From an uncultured Selenomonadales bacterium (GTDB lineage Bacteria > Bacillota > Negativicutes > Selenomonadales > Selenomonadaceae): a stretch of 7,114 nt of DNA. Positions within the stretch are counted from its first letter, which is position 1. Each line of letters begins with the position of its first letter. The notes under the pieces are model-generated. The model saw only the letters and a list, made by a program, of their open reading frames with translations. It searched no databases and was not told the origin of the DNA. Positions 4,593 through 7,114 of the stretch are shown in pieces. The stretch covers positions 1-7,114 of the forward strand of contig CALGGP010000364.1 in assembly GCA_937915885.1 (NCBI GenBank). The letters are read 5' to 3'. The translations under genes and the position numbers were made by a program.

Positions 4593-7007
4593 TTAACTGC
4601 GGAGTTGAGCATCAAAATTTTTCTCGACGGCGCCGACAATCGCATTAAACGCGTCGTCGACTTCGGCATTGGTCAGCGTCCGATCGTTGGATTGGAACTT
4701 GAGCGTAAACGCCAAACTTTTTTTGCCGTCGGCAATATTTTTGCCCGAGTACACATCGAACAGCGTCACGCCGTCGAAATTTTTGCCGCCGTTCTTGACG
4801 ATAATTTTTTCGACATCACCCGCCGCGATATCGGCGTCGACGAGAATCGCCAAGTCTCGAGTGATCGACGGATATTTGGGCAGCGGCTCGCAACGGAACG
4901 TCTTCGCCGCGTATTTCATGAGCGTTGCGACGTCCGCCTCGAACACGAATATTTTCTTCGACAGATCAAACGCCTCGGCGACCTTCGGGTGCAATTCTCC
5001 GATCGTGATCAGCACGTCGCGCCCCTTATTGAATGTGGCGGTCTTGCCGGGGTGCATCGCAAAATGTTCGCCGCGCTCGACGGTGTATTTTTTTATCGAC
5101 AATCGATCGAAAAGTTCTTCGACAATGCCCTTGAGGTCGTAGAAGTCAATCTCGTCGGCGGCTTGGCTCCAACCTTTGGGCTCACGTCGACCGCCGAGCG
5201 CGCCCGCGAGTTTCAGCGTTTCGACGGGTTGTTCGGTGATCGGCAGCGCCTTCGGATAAAACACCGGCGCGACTTCAAACAGTCTCACGTCTTCGTTCTT
5301 TCGAGAGAAGTTCCGCGCGGAATTTTCGAGCACGCTTGACAGGAGCGTCGTGCGGATCAGCGGAAATTCGTCGTTGAGCGGATTTTTGATGGGCACGGCG
5401 CGACGGAGATCGCTGTCGACGGGGACGTTGAGTTTATCGAATGTGGCGGGGTTGGTGAAGACGAACGATAATTCTTCGTTGAGCCCGAGGCTCGAGAGAA
5501 TATTTTTTATGTGGTCGACGAAATTTTGAGCGGGGCTCTGATGCCCTTGGACGGTGCGACCGTAGGGGAGCGTCGACTCGATACGATCGTAGCCGTAAAT
5601 GCGCGCAACTTCCTCCGACAAATCCTCGACGATGCGAAGATCGCCGCGCTCCGACGGCACCTTGAATGTAAAAATTTTTTCGCCCTCGACGCGACCGACT
5701 TTGTTTAATATGTCGAGCACAGCCGCCGTCGACAGTTCGGTTCCGAGCCGATTGTTGATCTGCTCGACGGTAAATTCGATCGTCGCGTCGGATTTTTTCA
5801 CGGGATAATTATCGACGATGCCCTTGACGACTTTGCACGCGCCCATGTCCTGCAACAGTTGAGCGGCGCGCTCGAGCGCAAGGATTGTTTTGTTGGCGTC
5901 GACGCCGCGCTCGAAACGCCCCGAGGCTTCCGAATGAAGTCCGACCGCGCGGCTCGTCCGACGGATTGACGCGGGATTGAAATTTGCCGCCTCGAGCACG
6001 ACGGTTTTTGTGTCCGACGTGATCTCCGTCTCGAATCCGCCCATAACTCCCGCCAGACCTGCCGCCTTTTCGTCGTCGGCTATCACCAATTCGCCGCCCT
6101 TTGCAAGTCGGTTTGAATCGTCGAGCGTATGAAGTTGTTCGCCTTCGACCGCCCGTCGCGCCGTCAAAACATGTCCGACGACTTGATCGTAATCGTAAGC
6201 GTGCATCGGTTGACCGAGCTCGACCATCACAAAATTCGTCACGTCGACGACATTGTTGATCGATCTGATCCCCGCGCCTTCCAATCGTTTTTGCATCCAC
6301 GTCGGCGACGGCGCGAGCTTTACATCAGTCAACACCCGCGCGGAGAATCTCGAGCACAACTCGGGCGCGTCGATGCCGATTTTAATCATGTCGGCGGCGT
6401 TTCGATTGTCGTCTTCGTTGACGGTGATCGTCGGCAGTTTGAAGGGCTTGCCGGTGACGATCGACACTTCGTTAAGCAATCCGAACACGCTGAAGCAATC
6501 GCCGCGATTGGCAGTCAACTCGAACTCGAAAATGACATCGTCGAGCCCGAGCACACCGGCGGCGGGAATGCCGATCGGAGTATCGTCGGGCAAAATGTAA
6601 ATGCCTCTGACGGGATCGTCGACGTCGATATTCAACTCGTCGGCTGAACAGAGCATGCCGTTGGAAACGACGCCGCGCAATTTGCCCTTGGAAATTTTTT
6701 TGCCGCAAGGGAGATTGGCACCGACGAGCGCGACGGGCACGATTTGCCCCTGCTTGACGTTGGGGGCGCCGGTAACGATTTGAAGCAATTCGTTGGCGCC
6801 GACATTCATCATGCAGACGAGCATGTGATCGGAATCGGGATGGGGTTCGAGCTTTTCGATCCTGCCGGTGACGACCTTTTCAAGCCCTTCGTCCGCGCGG
6901 ATAATATTTTCGACGGGAATGCCGACCATGGTCAAGCGCTCGGCGAGCTCCTCCGCGCTGATATCTATGTCAATGTAATCTTTGAGCCATTTAACAGAAA
7001 CCTGCAA
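4593..7007 (-). CDS. pheT: Phenylalanyl-tRNA synthetase beta subunit
   Basis: PheT is the beta chain of the cytoplasmic (alpha-beta)2 enzyme that charges tRNA-Phe; it binds tRNA and edits mischarged Tyr-tRNA. The full-length 804-aa product shows, in order: the N-terminal MQVSVKWLKDYIDI; an EMAP/OB-type tRNA-binding domain (about 40-150, with PHPDSDHMLVC and SNGMLCSADEL); the B3/B4 editing domain (about 210-390, with NNVVDVTNFV, GQPMHAYDYD and EASGRFERGVD); the B5 domain (about 403-475, with the acidic EDLSEEVARIYGYD); the catalytic-like core (about 485-700, with LFEVAPVFYP); and the FDX-ACB anticodon-binding domain (about 710-804, with YPSITRDLAILVD). No gaps or frameshifts are seen. The start is TTG. 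A GGAG at 7018-7021 lies 10 bases upstream, and the protein begins exactly where family members do. Its partner pheS, usually directly upstream, is not in the 107 bases available. Confidence 0.98.
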   Translation of the reverse strand: MQVSVKWLKDYIDIDISAEELAERLTMVGIPVENIIRADEGLEKVVTGRIEKLEPHPDSDHMLVCMMNVGANELLQIVTGAPNVKQGQIVPVALVGANLPCGKKISKGKLRGVVSNGMLCSADELNIDVDDPVRGIYILPDDTPIGIPAAGVLGLDDVIFEFELTANRGDCFSVFGLLNEVSIVTGKPFKLPTITVNEDDNRNAADMIKIGIDAPELCSRFSARVLTDVKLAPSPTWMQKRLEGAGIRSINNVVDVTNFVMVELGQPMHAYDYDQVVGHVLTARRAVEGEQLHTLDDSNRLAKGGELVIADDEKAAGLAGVMGGFETEITSDTKTVVLEAANFNPASIRRTSRAVGLHSEASGRFERGVDANKTILALERAAQLLQDMGACKVVKGIVDNYPVKKSDATIEFTVEQINNRLGTELSTAAVLDILNKVGRVEGEKIFTFKVPSERGDLRIVEDLSEEVARIYGYDRIESTLPYGRTVQGHQSPAQNFVDHIKNILSSLGLNEELSFVFTNPATFDKLNVPVDSDLRRAVPIKNPLNDEFPLIRTTLLSSVLENSARNFSRKNEDVRLFEVAPVFYPKALPITEQPVETLKLAGALGGRREPKGWSQAADEIDFYDLKGIVEELFDRLSIKKYTVERGEHFAMHPGKTATFNKGRDVLITIGELHPKVAEAFDLSKKIFVFEADVATLMKYAAKTFRCEPLPKYPSITRDLAILVDADIAAGDVEKIIVKNGGKNFDGVTLFDVYSGKNIADGKKSLAFTLKFQSNDRTLTNAEVDDAFNAIVGAVEKNFDAQLRS

Positions 7008-7013
7008 TGATGT

Positions 7014-7023
7014 ATCTCTCCTC
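7014..7023 (-). promoter_or_regulatory. Ribosome binding site deciding the pheT TTG start
   Basis: On the minus strand the run GAGGAGAGAT ends 6 bases before the TTG at 7007, and its GGAG core (7018-7021) lies 10 bases before it. No ATG or GTG in the pheT frame lies nearby, so the TTG start is well supported. Confidence 0.8.
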
Positions 7024-7037
7024 GTAAAAATTTTTTT

Positions 7038-7114
7038 CCCGCCCGGCGGTGCTCCCTGCGGGGCTAAAAGGGCTGTCGCCCTAAAGCGCCGTCCACCGCC
7101 CCCACCCGCCCACC
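7038..7114. other. GC-rich structured intergenic element, possible dispersed repeat
   Basis: A 7-base stem pairs GGCGGTG (7045-7051) with CACCGCC (7094-7100). It encloses two small hairpins, each with a 5-base stem and a 4-base loop: GCTCC/GGGGC (7051-7064, one G-T pair) and AGGGC/GCCCT (7069-7082). One base is shared between the outer stem and the first hairpin, so either the closing stem has 6 pairs or that hairpin has 4. The result is a three-way junction able to form in RNA from either strand. It is followed by C-rich sequence (7099-7114) that is cut by the window edge. The element ends 37 bases upstream of pheT, next to an A5T7 tract. It is much richer in G+C than its surroundings and has no coding potential. 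It may be a REP-like repeat or a leader RNA; which one cannot be decided from one copy. Confidence 0.5.

Noticed and set aside
7045..7100. tRNA-like cloverleaf with a 7-base closing stem
   Set aside because: The element is only 56 bases long, has two inner arms rather than three, and lacks the conserved T-arm and D-arm bases of a tRNA.
7008..7114. T-box leader for the phenylalanyl-tRNA synthetase gene
   Set aside because: No T-box core (GGTGGNACCGCG-like) is present on the minus strand; the nearest G-rich stretch does not match. The space is also too short.

Overview
The window looks like ordinary chromosomal DNA from a bacterium, most likely a Firmicute-type anaerobe and perhaps a member of the Negativicutes. 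The reasons are a short-form (about 435 aa) ThiC, a pheT-zapA operon as found in many Firmicutes, strong GGAGG-type ribosome binding sites, frequent TTG starts, and a moderate G+C content broken by many A/T homopolymer runs. The taxonomic call is inference from gene content only. I see no phage, transposase, CRISPR array, rRNA or tRNA.

Layout from left to right. (1) A G-rich fragment of about 12 bases, then thiC on the minus strand (thiamin pyrimidine synthesis). (2) A 76-base intergenic region holding two face-away promoters that share one palindromic -10 box. One drives thiC and the other drives a plus-strand gene for an exported alpha/beta-hydrolase of the hormone-sensitive-lipase type. 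(3) A minus-strand gene of unknown function, convergent with the hydrolase gene and overlapping its 3' end by 7 bases. It encodes a single-pass membrane protein with a cytoplasmic N-domain, a Pro-rich linker and a C-terminal domain. (4) A divergent plus-strand gene for a multi-pass membrane protein of unknown function. (5) A bidirectional rho-independent terminator in the 37 bases between this gene and the convergent zapA. (6) The minus-strand operon pheT-zapA (phenylalanyl-tRNA synthetase beta subunit and Z-ring accessory protein). (7) Upstream of pheT, a very GC-rich element that can fold into a three-way junction and runs off the right edge.

The six genes do not form one pathway: a vitamin gene, a secreted esterase, two unknown envelope proteins and a housekeeping translation/division operon lie side by side. 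The points most worth a second look are the symmetric promoter between thiC and the esterase gene (with no room for the usual TPP riboswitch), the structured GC-rich element where pheS would normally lie, the shared sequence at both window edges (suggesting a dispersed repeat that broke the assembly), and the unknown membrane-anchored protein, whose N-domain faintly resembles a DNA-binding fold. I do not see a convincing new multi-gene system.
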